A program made the translations under genes and the position numbers. The notes under the pieces are model-generated. The model did not search any database. It was given only the letters and a program-made list of their open reading frames with translations, and had not been told where the DNA came from. Positions 8,853 to 17,593 of a stretch of DNA of 64,000 nt are shown here, piece after piece. This stretch comes from a bacterium. Lineage in GTDB: Bacteria > Armatimonadota > UBA5829. The number at the start of each line of letters is the position of its first letter. The stretch's first letter is position 1. The stretch spans positions 1 through 64,000 of the forward strand of contig JAJFUS010000046.1 in NCBI GenBank assembly GCA_021372295.1, written 5' to 3'.

Positions 8853-8878
8853 ACCCGACCCGGGGTATATCCTATCAT
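8850..8878 (+). promoter_or_regulatory. uvrB promoter, possibly leaderless
   Basis: TTGACC and TATCAT are separated by exactly 17 nt. The -10 box ends 7 nt before the ATG at 8886, so transcription would begin at or next to that codon. Confidence 0.6.
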
Positions 8879-8885
8879 GGCGAAT

Positions 8886-10883
8886 ATGAACAGATTCAGG
8901 ATCAGAGCGGATTTCAAACCCACAGGCGATCAGCCCAGGGCTATAGCCCAGCTTGTGGAAGGCATAGAGGCCGGGTATCGGTTTCAGCAGCTGTTGGGGG
9001 TCACCGGTTCCGGCAAGACTTTCACGATGGCCAACGTCGTGGAGGCCGTGCAGCGCCCGACGCTTGTGATCGCGCACAACAAAACCCTTGCGGCTCAGCT
9101 TTGTTCGGAGTTTCGCGAGTTTTTTCCCGATAACGCGGTCGAATACTTCGTCAGTTATTACGATTACTATCTGCCTGAGGCATATATCCCGCAGTCAGAC
9201 ACGTATATCGAAAAGGATTCCGCCGTAAACGATGAAATCGACCGTCTGCGCCACTCGGCCACTCAGGCCGTGCTCGAAAGGCGCGACGTGCTGGTTGTCG
9301 CGAGCGTCAGCTGCATATACGGCATCGGCGCGAAAGAAGATTACGGCGAGACGCTTCTCATCCTGAAAGTCGGCCAAACCTATGAGCGCGAGCAGATTCT
9401 TCATCGCTTGATCGACATGCAGTTCACCCGCAACGATATCGCTCTTGGCCGCGGCACGTTCCGGGTTCGAGGCGATATATTGGAGATCCAGCCTGTCGAC
9501 GAGGAAGTCTGGACTCGAATAGAGTTTTTCGGCGACGAGGTCGAAAAGATCAGCGTCATTCATCCCGTCACGGGCGAGGTGACTGCAGATCGCGATTCCA
9601 TCACAGTGTTTCCGGCCAGCCATTTCGTTACGTCGCCGGAAAAGATGGAACGCGCGCTGGTGGATATCGAGCAGGAACTCGATCAGCGGGTCAAGTATTT
9701 CACCGACAGAAATATGCTCATTGAAGCGCAGAGGATCGAACAGCGCACGCGGTTCGATATGGAAATGATGCGTGAACTGGGCTATTGCAGCGGCATCGAG
9801 AACTATTCGCGCATACTCGACAACAGGCCGCCCGGAAGCACGCCGCACACGCTGGTGGAGTATTTTCCTGAAGACTCGCTGATATTTATCGACGAATCGC
9901 ATCAGACTCTCCCGCAGCTAAACGCCATGTACGCGGGCGACAGGTCGCGCAAAGAGACTCTGGTGCAGTACGGCTTCAGGCTGCCGTCGGCTCTGGATAA
10001 CCGCCCGCTGAAGTTCGCGGAGTTCGAGAAGATTGTAAACCAGGCGGTGTTCGTCTCGGCTACCCCCGGCCCTTATGAGAAGGAGCATGTGTCGAACGTG
10101 GTCGAGCAGCTTATTCGTCCGACCGGCTTGCTCGATCCTGAGGTGGAGGTTCGTCCGACTTCAGGCCAGATCGACGACCTGATCGACGAAATTCGCCGAC
10201 GCATCGAAAAGGGCGAAAGAATTTTGGTCACGACACTTACCAAGAAGATGTCCGAGGACCTCAGCGAATATCTGCGCGAGCTCGGCCTGAAAGTGAACTA
10301 CCTGCACTCAGAGATCAAAACGCTCGAGCGCACTGAAATCCTTCGCGACCTGCGCCTGGGCGTGCATGACGTGATCGTTGGAATCAACCTGTTGAGAGAA
10401 GGGCTTGATCTGCCGGAGGTGTCACTTGTCGCGATACTCGACGCGGATAAAGAGGGCTTTCTGCGTTCGGAGACATCGCTCATCCAGACGATAGGCCGGG
10501 CGGCTAGAAATGTTTCAGGCAAGGTGATAATGTATGCCGATAACGTCACGGACTCCATGCGCCGCGCCATCTCCGAGACAAATCGCAGGCGCGCGATCCA
10601 GGCTGAGTATAATCAGGAGCACGGCATCACCCCGACAACTATCGCCAAAGCTGTGCGCGATCTCATAGAATCCGGCAAAGATATGGACTCGCTGGCCTAC
10701 GGCAAGACAGGAGAGGCAGAGAGAAGTCAGCCTTTGTCTCTGGACGATTTGCTGGAAACGATTACCAAAACCGAGCGCGAGATGAAGAAAGCTGCCAAGA
10801 ATTTGGACTTCGAGCGTGCTGCACAGCTTCGCGACGAGATTGCTGCAATGAAAAAGCTCTTGCCGGATTCTGGGCGGCGATAG
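8886..10883 (+). CDS. uvrB: Excinuclease ABC subunit B
   Basis: The 665-residue product is a complete UvrB. The Walker A motif GVTGSGKTF is at about residues 38-46, the [12 protein letters not shown] damage-binding beta-hairpin at about 85-100, and helicase motifs such as [18 protein letters not shown] and QTIGRAARN follow. A C-terminal UVR domain (about 620-655) binds UvrC. It loads onto damaged DNA from UvrA for nucleotide excision repair. MNRF at 8886 aligns with the N-termini of known UvrBs. An ATG at 8877 and a TTG at 8850 are in frame, but they lie within the promoter. No ribosome binding site precedes any of the starts. Confidence 0.96.
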   Translation: MNRFRIRADFKPTGDQPRAIAQLVEGIEAGYRFQQLLGVTGSGKTFTMANVVEAVQRPTLVIAHNKTLAAQLCSEFREFFPDNAVEYFVSYYDYYLPEAYIPQSDTYIEKDSAVNDEIDRLRHSATQAVLERRDVLVVASVSCIYGIGAKEDYGETLLILKVGQTYEREQILHRLIDMQFTRNDIALGRGTFRVRGDILEIQPVDEEVWTRIEFFGDEVEKISVIHPVTGEVTADRDSITVFPASHFVTSPEKMERALVDIEQELDQRVKYFTDRNMLIEAQRIEQRTRFDMEMMRELGYCSGIENYSRILDNRPPGSTPHTLVEYFPEDSLIFIDESHQTLPQLNAMYAGDRSRKETLVQYGFRLPSALDNRPLKFAEFEKIVNQAVFVSATPGPYEKEHVSNVVEQLIRPTGLLDPEVEVRPTSGQIDDLIDEIRRRIEKGERILVTTLTKKMSEDLSEYLRELGLKVNYLHSEIKTLERTEILRDLRLGVHDVIVGINLLREGLDLPEVSLVAILDADKEGFLRSETSLIQTIGRAARNVSGKVIMYADNVTDSMRRAISETNRRRAIQAEYNQEHGITPTTIAKAVRDLIESGKDMDSLAYGKTGEAERSQPLSLDDLLETITKTEREMKKAAKNLDFERAAQLRDEIAAMKKLLPDSGRR

Positions 10884-10896
10884 GCCGATTTTTTGT

Positions 10897-11096
10897 TTGG
10901 GGCTCTGCCCCAAACCCCGCCAGAGACTCTGTCTCTGGGCTCTGCAAGGAAACCAGGTTTCCTTGACCTTCTGACCCGAACTTAATTATCCCCTTAAGGG
11001 GATAATTAAGTTCGCTACAGGGGTCTGGGGCCCGTGGCCCCAGCGGGTTCCAAGGGCGGAGGCCCTTGGTCAGGAGTTTGAGGGTGAAACCCTCAA
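10897..11096 (+). repeat. Composite hairpin repeat, copy D (full length)
   Basis: All seven hairpins are present in order: TTTGGGGC/GCCCCAAA, CCAGAGAC/GTCTCTGG, CAAGGAAACC/GGTTTCCTTG, central GAACTTAATTATCCCC stem (10978-11013), CTGGGGCC/GGCCCCAG, CCAAGGGC/GCCCTTGG and TTGAGGGT/ACCCTCAA. Joining segments are only about 3-20 nt. This is the reference copy. It separates the convergent uvrB and 11118 genes. Confidence 0.92.
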
Positions 11097-11117
11097 TACA
11101 AATATTGCGGGACTAAG

Positions 11118-11678
11118 TCATATACTAATGCCGACTGCTTCGCCCGCTACCTGCAGGAGTTTCATATAGTCGATCTTGCCTACAATCTTTATGGCCTCTA
11201 CACGCTTCGCCGGCTTGCCGTCCGTGGACACCGAGCGTATCCTGTAGCCGTATATACTCTCGATTCCGGCCTGCATATAAAGAGTGATCGCGCCTAACTT
11301 GGGGTCCGACTGCCGGAAGACCCTTGTCCACTGACCACTGGGCATGTTTTTGGCATAGTAATTCGCGATGTCGGCGTCCTTGACCTTGGTGTTGTTGATG
11401 TCCATCTGCACCATTTCGATCTGCTTGACGTCCTTGAGCACTTCGCCGAGTTTGTCGATGTCGATTTTGTCGAGCACCGGCCCGAGTTTACCTGAAAGCA
11501 TCGGCAGCATCGCCTTGGCCATCGGAAGTATGTCCTCATTGCTCATGTTTACTTCCATAGCAGTTTCTGCGCCAGGATAGACCGGCAGATCCATGGGCGG
11601 TTTTTCTTCCTGGGCGAAAGCCGCGCCGCATATCGCGACAGCCATTACAATAAAAGCTATTCGCAGTCTCACAAGCAT
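11118..11678 (-). CDS. Secreted hypothetical protein, 186 residues
   Basis: A clear signal peptide (MLVRLRIAFIVMAVAICGAAFA) precedes a mature part starting QEEKPPMDLPVYPGAE. The DLPVYPGAE phrase and a later NYYAKNMPSGQW segment resemble small periplasmic or lipoprotein-like proteins that begin with a YPGA motif, but no function is known. GAAGGAGC lies directly before the ATG, and the leader before it belongs to the shared heptad-tract family. It is the last of three minus-strand genes after the lytic transglycosylase gene. The spacing and separate leader suggest its own control. Confidence 0.75.
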   Translation of the reverse strand: MLVRLRIAFIVMAVAICGAAFAQEEKPPMDLPVYPGAETAMEVNMSNEDILPMAKAMLPMLSGKLGPVLDKIDIDKLGEVLKDVKQIEMVQMDINNTKVKDADIANYYAKNMPSGQWTRVFRQSDPKLGAITLYMQAGIESIYGYRIRSVSTDGKPAKRVEAIKIVGKIDYMKLLQVAGEAVGISI

Positions 11679-11691
11679 TGCTCCTTCAAAA

Positions 11692-11746
11692 GTAGTTAAG
11701 AGCCGAGAGTGGAGAGCTTAGAGCTCAGACCTGTCAGCGCTCGGTT
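11692..11746 (-). promoter_or_regulatory. Shared 5' leader element with heptad tract (gene at 11678)
   Basis: Read on the minus strand it gives AACCGAGCGCTGA, then period-7 units GAGCTCT, AAGCTCT, CCACTCT, CGGCTCT, TAACTAC, then GAAGGAGC. Its 5' part overlaps the last codons of the upstream gene, which ends at 11734. Confidence 0.7.
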
Positions 11747-12249
11747 AAACTAAGTTGATTCTGTTCTGCAGGGCCAACACATTTCTCATTTTTATCTATA
11801 TCATGTAGCAGTTTATCGACCGATATTGCCTTTTCATCTGAAACGGGTTGACCTGAACGTTTCATCACGACCACGCATGCCGCCGCCGCGATCAATACTT
11901 GACTCAGGCGTTCGCCGCTGTCGGGCCCGTGATATTTGCCGTCATGGATGTGCGTAGGGAATATTTCGTGGTCGGCGTCGATCAGGCCCGATATCAGCAG
12001 GGCATGTTCGGCATCCGGCGCAATCGCTCCCAGCGCTCCCCAGAACTCCGGTGAGTCGATGCCGCGCCATTTTGCGATCATCGCGACCGCCGCCGCCATA
12101 AGAGGCGCTTCCACCGCTGGACTGCAGTCTCTGTGAGGCAAAACATCGGCGACCGCGTGCGAAACCACTCCCGCCGCGAACGCTCCAGCCTTATTCTTCA
12201 TCAGCGAGCCTATGGCCGCGCCTATCAGAGCATGAACCGCTCCGCCCAT
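11734..12249 (-). CDS. Hypothetical protein with histidine/aspartate motifs, 171 residues
   Basis: The product begins MGGAVHALIGAAIGSL, then has SHAVADVLPHRD, PDAEHALL and FPTHIHDG. The spaced His and Asp residues in a hydrophobic alpha-helical protein recall membrane-bound metal-dependent hydrolases of the YdjM/DUF457 kind, but the match is loose. A hydrophobic segment (LIAAAACVVVM) lies near the C-terminus. Its ATG is separated by one base from the stop of the lytic transglycosylase gene, so the two are translationally coupled. Function is unknown. Confidence 0.7.
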   Translation of the reverse strand: MGGAVHALIGAAIGSLMKNKAGAFAAGVVSHAVADVLPHRDCSPAVEAPLMAAAVAMIAKWRGIDSPEFWGALGAIAPDAEHALLISGLIDADHEIFPTHIHDGKYHGPDSGERLSQVLIAAAACVVVMKRSGQPVSDEKAISVDKLLHDIDKNEKCVGPAEQNQLSLTER

Positions 12250-12250
12250 T

Positions 12251-13255
12251 CTATTTCACCCCGCAGAGTTTCTTGTATATCGAGACGACCTTCCGCACGT
12301 AATTTTGAGTCTCTTTATACGGAGGCACTCCGCCGTGCTTCTTAACGGCTCCAGGCCCTGCGTTATAAGCCGCCAGAGCCAGAGCCAGGTCGTTCCATGT
12401 AAGTTCATTCCATACTTTGCCGGGTGAAGTCATTCTGTCGAGCATGCTTCTTATATATCGCACCGACCCATAGACGTTCTGAACCGGGTCGTAAGCATTG
12501 TCCACTCCCAAACCGGCCGCCGTGCCGGGCATGAGCTGCCCCAGCCCCTGCGCACCGCAGCCGGACGTAGCTCCGATTCTAAAATGCGACTCTGCAAGAA
12601 TGACGGCGCACACCAGCCGTGGATCCACTTTATACTTCCAACTGAACCCAAGCACGCTGCGTGCGATGGTGTCGGCCTGTGAGTCTGTAAGTTTGCCGTT
12701 GAAACCCTTGATCGCGTTTTTGTAGACGCCTATCAACTGCTCGGACGACAACTGCTCCGCCGTTTTTTTCTGCGAACTCTCCGGCTTGCCGGCCTTTGTT
12801 CTCTGGGCCTCGGCCTTTATGATCTTTTGCTCGACGGCATTCCTGACGGCCTCATCGAACCTCTTGACATCGACCTCATAGGCGCACGCGACAAGCCGCA
12901 GATCCGACAGCGAGTGCTTCGACCCCTCACCTATCTTTACCAGGCATGCGAGTTCCGAACCGGGGTTGTCCGATGGCATGCTCTCCGTGCTCACCAGAAA
13001 CGAACCGGACTCGCGAGTGGATATGATAAGGCTCCCGCCGCTCTGATTTTTGGAGAACCCCGAGACCGTCCCTCTGATCTCAAACACCTTGCCTATATAC
13101 GACGGCGCGTCCGCGCGAAGCGTAGCAAGCGGCAGTTTAGTGAGAAGCTTTTTCCTCAGCGACATATACTCTTTCACCCCAATAGGCGCAGAAGCGAGCG
13201 CCGCAGAGCATGTCGCGACAAGCAATATCAGAATTATGCCAACACGAACTTTCAA
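12251..13255 (-). CDS. Secreted lytic transglycosylase (SLT family)
   Basis: The 334-residue product has a signal peptide (residues 1-22), an OB-like segment (about 50-130) and a charged linker (about 135-170). A C-terminal SLT domain follows: AESHF with the catalytic Glu222, GAQGLGQLMPGTA, and ALAAYNAGPGAV. It should cleave peptidoglycan between MurNAc and GlcNAc, giving anhydro-MurNAc ends. The N-terminal OB-like domain is unusual for this class and might aid binding. The start is TTG, with GGAGAG 7 nt upstream. Confidence 0.9.
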   Translation of the reverse strand: MKVRVGIILILLVATCSAALASAPIGVKEYMSLRKKLLTKLPLATLRADAPSYIGKVFEIRGTVSGFSKNQSGGSLIISTRESGSFLVSTESMPSDNPGSELACLVKIGEGSKHSLSDLRLVACAYEVDVKRFDEAVRNAVEQKIIKAEAQRTKAGKPESSQKKTAEQLSSEQLIGVYKNAIKGFNGKLTDSQADTIARSVLGFSWKYKVDPRLVCAVILAESHFRIGATSGCGAQGLGQLMPGTAAGLGVDNAYDPVQNVYGSVRYIRSMLDRMTSPGKVWNELTWNDLALALAAYNAGPGAVKKHGGVPPYKETQNYVRKVVSIYKKLCGVK

Positions 13256-13290
13256 ACCGGACTCTCCATAAAACAGAGCTTTACATTAAA

Positions 13291-13299
13291 AGTATACCA
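13291..13299 (-). promoter_or_regulatory. Extended -10 promoter of the lytic transglycosylase gene
   Basis: On the minus strand the motif TGGTATACT fits the extended -10 pattern TGnTATAAT. No good -35 box is seen at 16-18 nt. Confidence 0.45.
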
Positions 13300-13437
13300 C
13301 AGCCGCAAAATCATTTGTATGATTCACATTTACTTCATTGAAAGCACGCTCGCCATAGATTAATCACTGCCAAAATTATAGCGACCCACCTCTATGTTAG
13401 CACTATATGCGATATCATCGCGACATCTCAGTCTCTA

Positions 13438-13443
13438 TATAAT
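13438..13443 (+). promoter_or_regulatory. Possible -10 box for the secreted SdrD-like gene
   Basis: A perfect TATAAT lies about 100 nt before the proposed TTG start. No matching -35 box is seen, so the call is tentative. Confidence 0.35.
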
Positions 13444-13545
13444 ACTGCTGGCGACTACTTGTTTACAGCCTTCGCGCCAATGGGTATATGCCTCCAAGAC
13501 AGGATTTCTGCGGCAAGCCACAAACTTATGAAGGGAGAGACCAAG

Positions 13546-15849
13546 TTGCGACACACAAAACTAATCAACCGAATTACGCTTTGTATCGCATTGCTGATTG
13601 CCTGTGTGACAGCTCAGGCCTTGACGCTCGACAGTCCGGGTATCGCCCTTTGGCGCGATCCGGCTCCGCCAGACGCAGTGCTCAACGATGGTGCAGACAC
13701 CATCACTTTCAACTGGGTCATCAAGTATGACACCACATGCAGCACGCCGTATACCTTCGAGATTATCGATCCGACGGATACGGTCATTGTGACGCAGAAC
13801 TTCAACTGCAGCGCATCGCCCATCGAGGACTCCTATACGTGGAATCCCGATGGCCAGGACTGCGGCTGCTACTATGCCAGAATCAGGTTTTACTCAAATT
13901 GGTGCTCTGGATCAGCTCGAAAAATCGAGGACGAAGCGCGCGTGGGATTCCTTGTCGCTCCATCGGCCAGGTTCCGAATCTGCAAGTTCCACGACCTCAA
14001 CGGCAACGGCATTGAAGATCCGGGCGAACCCAGGCTCGCCGGTTGGTCGTTTACGGTCGAAAGACCGCTTGGGACAGTCGTGGAAATGGCCACAACCGGT
14101 GTAGACGGCTGCACAGATTACATTGTAGTGGATGCCGAATGTGACGACACCATCCAATACTACATCAGAGAGACCGTTCAAGATGGTTGGGCCAAGACGG
14201 CCCCCGACGGAGCCACCAACCCTATCACCGTGAACCTGTCGCCCGGAACCAATAGCGATGTGGTATTCGGCAACTGGCAGCCCGTGTTCATAACCGGCTA
14301 CAAGTTGCTGGATCAGGCTCCATGGCCGTGGACCGACCCGCAGTACGTCGGCCCGGAAGGCCAGACCAATCCTCCCGAATGGGAACCCACCCCAAACTGC
14401 GCGGCTCAGCCCGATCCTCCGAGCGCGTGTATCAGCCCATTCCAGCCGGATCAGGAAGGAATTGGCGGGGTAACCGTAACACTCTATGAATCCGACGGCA
14501 CTACGCTTGTCACAAGCGGCGCAGTTGGGTTCGTCAACCCGACCACTACCAACGCCGACGGCTCATACTCGTTCGGGCCGTTCCAATATCAGCAGGACCT
14601 CGTTATCAAGATGAACGATCCCGATCCGTCTCCGTCCGATTGCGATACGTCTCCTGAGGATGGCGAGCTTGATCCATGGCCGGGAGATTACTTCGGCACA
14701 GTTGCCACGTCGGTATGGCCTTGTCCGAATATCGACTTCGCCAACCCGCACGAACTCACCATAACCATACCGCCGCCCGTCACGGCCAGCGAGTCGTACG
14801 GCTGCAACTATTTCTGGAACAACCAGCCGTCGCGGTTGTGGGGTCTGTTCTGTCCGACCACATCCGAATTCGTTTCGCCCACCATCGGCATCGACAAAGA
14901 CGGGTTCGTCTACCCGACGCCATCGGTCAATGCCGATGAATTGCCGAGCGGATACTTCCTGTATGTGGTTCCTGAAATCAACGTGGAACCCCAAGGCTTA
15001 AGAGCCGGCACATATACACTCACACCGCCGGTGCTGCCAAATCCCAGCACGCAGTCGTGGAGAGTGACAACATACTGCGACGAAGACTGCAGCGGAGGAA
15101 GCACGTTCATTCTGGATTCGGGAGAATCAGTGGAAGTGACGCTGCCGCCCGGATGCGACGTGAGAGTGGACTTCTGCGTCGAAGAAGAAGGAAATAACAG
15201 ACAATGCTTCCTGCCGGTGACATTCACCCAGCAGGGTTGGCACGACTTCTCGAATACCGACAACACAATCATTCCAGGAGGAATGCTATTCAACAAGTTC
15301 GGAACGGCGTTTGCCACGTTCAGTTACTACGGATCGCTCCTGACCGATACTATGATCGTCGGCAAAGGCAAAACCATCACTTACTACAACACCACAAGCA
15401 GCCTTACCAGGCTTGCTCTGTTCCTGCCGCAGACCGGCACGCCAGGTAAGTTGACCAACAACTATGTGAGCCCCTGGAGCACGACAAGCGCGGGTTCGCT
15501 GGCGGGCGAAACGATAGCGCTGATGATGAACATCGCCTACAACGACCGCAGACTCATGCCCAGAACGCCGGGCTATGACCTGGAGCAGTTCACCATAAAC
15601 AGCGGCATCTACAAAGGCCGGAAAGTCGGTGAGGTGCTCAACGACGCTTATCTGTTAATCGGAGGAACCGCGCCTTGCGTTGTTGGTCTGAGCGACTATG
15701 CGTCGCTGGTAGAGGTAATACAGAACATCAATGCAAACTATGAATGGGTCGATTACAATACATACAATAATCGCGGGTATCTGACCCCCAACAGGGTCTT
15801 GGGACAGCCGGATGCCGCGACAACTCCCACGGTGCCGTTCGTGCCGTAA
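13546..15849 (+). CDS. Large secreted protein with SdrD/CNA-B-like domains
   Basis: The 767-residue product begins with a signal peptide (INRITLCIALLIACVTAQA). The first domain looks Ig-like. Then come two SdrD_B-like modules, marked by KFHDLNGNGIEDPGEPRLAGW and by EGIGGVTVTLYESDGTT with NADGSYSFGP. The C-terminal 250 residues are not recognised and contain several cysteines. No sortase motif, dockerin or PEP-CTERM signal is seen, so attachment is unclear. The start is probably TTG 13546, with AAGGGAGAG 6 nt upstream; ATG 13528 and a start at 13459 are in frame but have poor ribosome binding sites. An adhesive or structural role is inference. Confidence 0.8.
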   Translation: MRHTKLINRITLCIALLIACVTAQALTLDSPGIALWRDPAPPDAVLNDGADTITFNWVIKYDTTCSTPYTFEIIDPTDTVIVTQNFNCSASPIEDSYTWNPDGQDCGCYYARIRFYSNWCSGSARKIEDEARVGFLVAPSARFRICKFHDLNGNGIEDPGEPRLAGWSFTVERPLGTVVEMATTGVDGCTDYIVVDAECDDTIQYYIRETVQDGWAKTAPDGATNPITVNLSPGTNSDVVFGNWQPVFITGYKLLDQAPWPWTDPQYVGPEGQTNPPEWEPTPNCAAQPDPPSACISPFQPDQEGIGGVTVTLYESDGTTLVTSGAVGFVNPTTTNADGSYSFGPFQYQQDLVIKMNDPDPSPSDCDTSPEDGELDPWPGDYFGTVATSVWPCPNIDFANPHELTITIPPPVTASESYGCNYFWNNQPSRLWGLFCPTTSEFVSPTIGIDKDGFVYPTPSVNADELPSGYFLYVVPEINVEPQGLRAGTYTLTPPVLPNPSTQSWRVTTYCDEDCSGGSTFILDSGESVEVTLPPGCDVRVDFCVEEEGNNRQCFLPVTFTQQGWHDFSNTDNTIIPGGMLFNKFGTAFATFSYYGSLLTDTMIVGKGKTITYYNTTSSLTRLALFLPQTGTPGKLTNNYVSPWSTTSAGSLAGETIALMMNIAYNDRRLMPRTPGYDLEQFTINSGIYKGRKVGEVLNDAYLLIGGTAPCVVGLSDYASLVEVIQNINANYEWVDYNTYNNRGYLTPNRVLGQPDAATTPTVPFVP

Positions 15850-15893
15850 CATATAAGCCACTGCATAGGAAAGCAGAGAACTGGTACCCTCAC

Positions 15894-15924
15894 AAGGCCC
15901 GGAGAACAATATTCTCCGGGCCTT
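15894..15924. terminator. Strong hairpin after the SdrD-like gene
   Basis: A perfect 13-bp stem (AAGGCCCGGAGAA with TTCTCCGGGCCTT) encloses a 5-nt loop. No T-run follows, but it sits between convergent genes. Confidence 0.7.
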
Positions 15925-15927
15925 GAT

Positions 15928-16137
15928 TCAAGCGATATTAAGTGGAGACTCCAGAGATGCAAGTATCTTCAGCGATCTCTTGACGTATCGATCCGCATAC
16001 TCGACTCCCGATATTTGTCCCGAGCTACACTCCGATACCAGTTCGCGAATCAGAATTTTTTGCTTTTGACCAAGCCTGTTAGAGCGAAGATACTGCACGA
16101 GGTCATCTGAAAGACACTTCATAGAGCACTCAACCAT
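15928..16137 (-). CDS. Small hypothetical protein, 69 residues
   Basis: The frame encodes a soluble, helical-looking product (DDLVQYLRSNRLGQKQKILIREL). No family is recognised and no good ribosome binding site precedes the ATG; a second ATG at 16121 is also possible. The composition, rich in Leu, Ser, Lys and Arg with no stop-like bias, makes it plausible but not certain. It lies between a terminator hairpin and repeat copy E. Confidence 0.4.
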   Translation of the reverse strand: MVECSMKCLSDDLVQYLRSNRLGQKQKILIRELVSECSSGQISGVEYADRYVKRSLKILASLESPLNIA

Positions 16138-16179
16138 CCGTCGGCGTGCATGAGCAAAAGTTTTGTGACAGAGGCCATC

Positions 16180-16312
16180 TTGAGGGTTTCACCCTTGGAG
16201 CCCGCCGGCCGAGTGGCCCCTGGACCCTCTTATCGAACTTAATGATTCCCTTAAGTAATCAGAATGTCAAGGAAACCTGGTTTCCTTGCAGAGTCCAGAG
16301 ACAGAGTCTCCG
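16180..16312 (-). repeat. Composite hairpin repeat, copy E (decaying)
   Basis: TTGAGGG/CACCCTTGG, CAAGGAAACC/GGTTTCCTTG and CCAGAGAC/GTCTC remain. The central stem has lost part of one arm (GAACTTAATGATTCCC against AAGTAATC), so pairing is broken there. Confidence 0.8.
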
Positions 16313-16382
16313 CAAATTATTCGCTCGCGCAAAGCCCTAATATCATTCAACTACAACCATTATACCCATCAATGCTGACAGA

Positions 16383-17378
16383 CTATGTCAGTCCGCCCGC
16401 AAATTGCTCAACTTTTTTTTCTGCGAACGAATAAAGCGCAAGCATCTCTCTGGCATGATCCAGTATGTGTTCTCTAAGGCTCTTCGGCTCCAGCACTTCG
16501 GCATCCTTGCCGTAGCCCATAATCCAGATAGCGATTTCTTCAATACCGGCGACGCACACCTCGAAGATTACGCTTCCATCTGGCTGAGGATACAAAACCT
16601 GCTGCGTATGGCGCTTGGATTCTTCGATAATAGGCGCGACCCTGGGCGAAAACCGCACCCTCACGACAGTCGGTTCGCCTCCGGCCCATGCTTCCCAACT
16701 CAGGTGAAAAAACTCGTCTGCGTCAAAGTTGGTCGGCGCATTAAAGAGCTCGTGCGTGTCGATTACGCTTTTGAAGCGCACCAACTTGAACTGCCGCACT
16801 TCGCCATGCTGGTGGCTGAATGCAAGAAGATACCAACTGTGTCTTCTGAAGACCATTGCGTAAGGATCTAGAAGATATTCTTTCACCTTGCCGCTGTTCT
16901 GCGAATAATAGAGCGCGCGCAGCCGATGGCGATTGTTGACACCTATCTCCAGGGCGCTGATAATATGCTGATCGGCCTTAAACGACGATGCGTTCACGCG
17001 CACCGAGTGAGTCGCGGACATATCTCTGGCCGCGATCAAGTCATCGCAAGAGACGGCATCCCGAATTTTCCGCCAGGCCGACTGGGCATGCGCGCCGATT
17101 GGAGATGAAGAGCCAAACGGCGACGATCTCAAACTAAGGCGCAATGCGAGTATCTCTTCCGGCATCAGATCCACAGTGCCTGCCGCAAACTGCTCGTTTA
17201 TATAATAGCCGCCGTTGTTGCAATAGATAGGCGTGCCCAGATCGCCCGCCAACTCGCTCAGCCAGCGATAAATCGTGCGCTCCGACCGATCCAGGTCTAC
17301 TGCAAGGTCTCTGACCGTCATGCCGGGACGCTTCTTGAGCAATTCGATTGTTCTAATCAAAAGAGCGGATTTTGCCAT
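16383..17378 (-). CDS. HTH and WYL-domain transcriptional regulator
   Basis: The 331-residue product has an N-terminal winged helix (MTVRDLAVDLDRSERTIYRWLSEL, about 20-45), a middle linker and a WYL domain containing HSWYLLAFSH, then a WCX-like C-terminal part (FEVCVAGIEEIAIWIMGYG). WYL proteins sense ligands such as nucleic acids and act as repressors or activators. ATG 17378 has AGGGG 6 nt upstream. An in-frame GTG at 17387 lies exactly 7 nt after a -10 box and could be used on a leaderless transcript. It is divergent from the dehydrogenase at 17594, which it might control; this is only suggested by position. Confidence 0.88.
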   Translation of the reverse strand: MAKSALLIRTIELLKKRPGMTVRDLAVDLDRSERTIYRWLSELAGDLGTPIYCNNGGYYINEQFAAGTVDLMPEEILALRLSLRSSPFGSSSPIGAHAQSAWRKIRDAVSCDDLIAARDMSATHSVRVNASSFKADQHIISALEIGVNNRHRLRALYYSQNSGKVKEYLLDPYAMVFRRHSWYLLAFSHQHGEVRQFKLVRFKSVIDTHELFNAPTNFDADEFFHLSWEAWAGGEPTVVRVRFSPRVAPIIEESKRHTQQVLYPQPDGSVIFEVCVAGIEEIAIWIMGYGKDAEVLEPKSLREHILDHAREMLALYSFAEKKVEQFAGGLT

Positions 17379-17394
17379 TGCCATCACCCCTGGC

Positions 17395-17423
17395 AGTCTA
17401 GCAAGCAAATCGCAAAGTGTCAA
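17395..17423 (-). promoter_or_regulatory. Promoter of the WYL regulator
   Basis: TTGACA and TAGACT are separated by 17 nt on the minus strand. The -10 ends 7 nt before an in-frame GTG (17387), so the mRNA would have almost no leader. Confidence 0.65.
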
Positions 17424-17544
17424 CTGCAAAATCCAGCATACGGCGCATTGGTGCTAGACTTCCTCTCTCCAGGGAGAGGAAACATGTTATACAAGTTTTA
17501 AGAAGGAATCGCGCGCCATTTCAATTAAGTACATGCGGGGATTT

Positions 17545-17575
17545 TAACATCTAACCTCTAACATCCAACTTCAAG
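17545..17575 (+). repeat. Heptad leader tract before the dehydrogenase gene
   Basis: Four units of period 7 (TAACATC, TAACCTC, TAACATC, CAACTTC) end 5 nt before the GGAGG ribosome binding site. Confidence 0.7.
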
Positions 17576-17593
17576 TAACGGAGGATACGTTTC

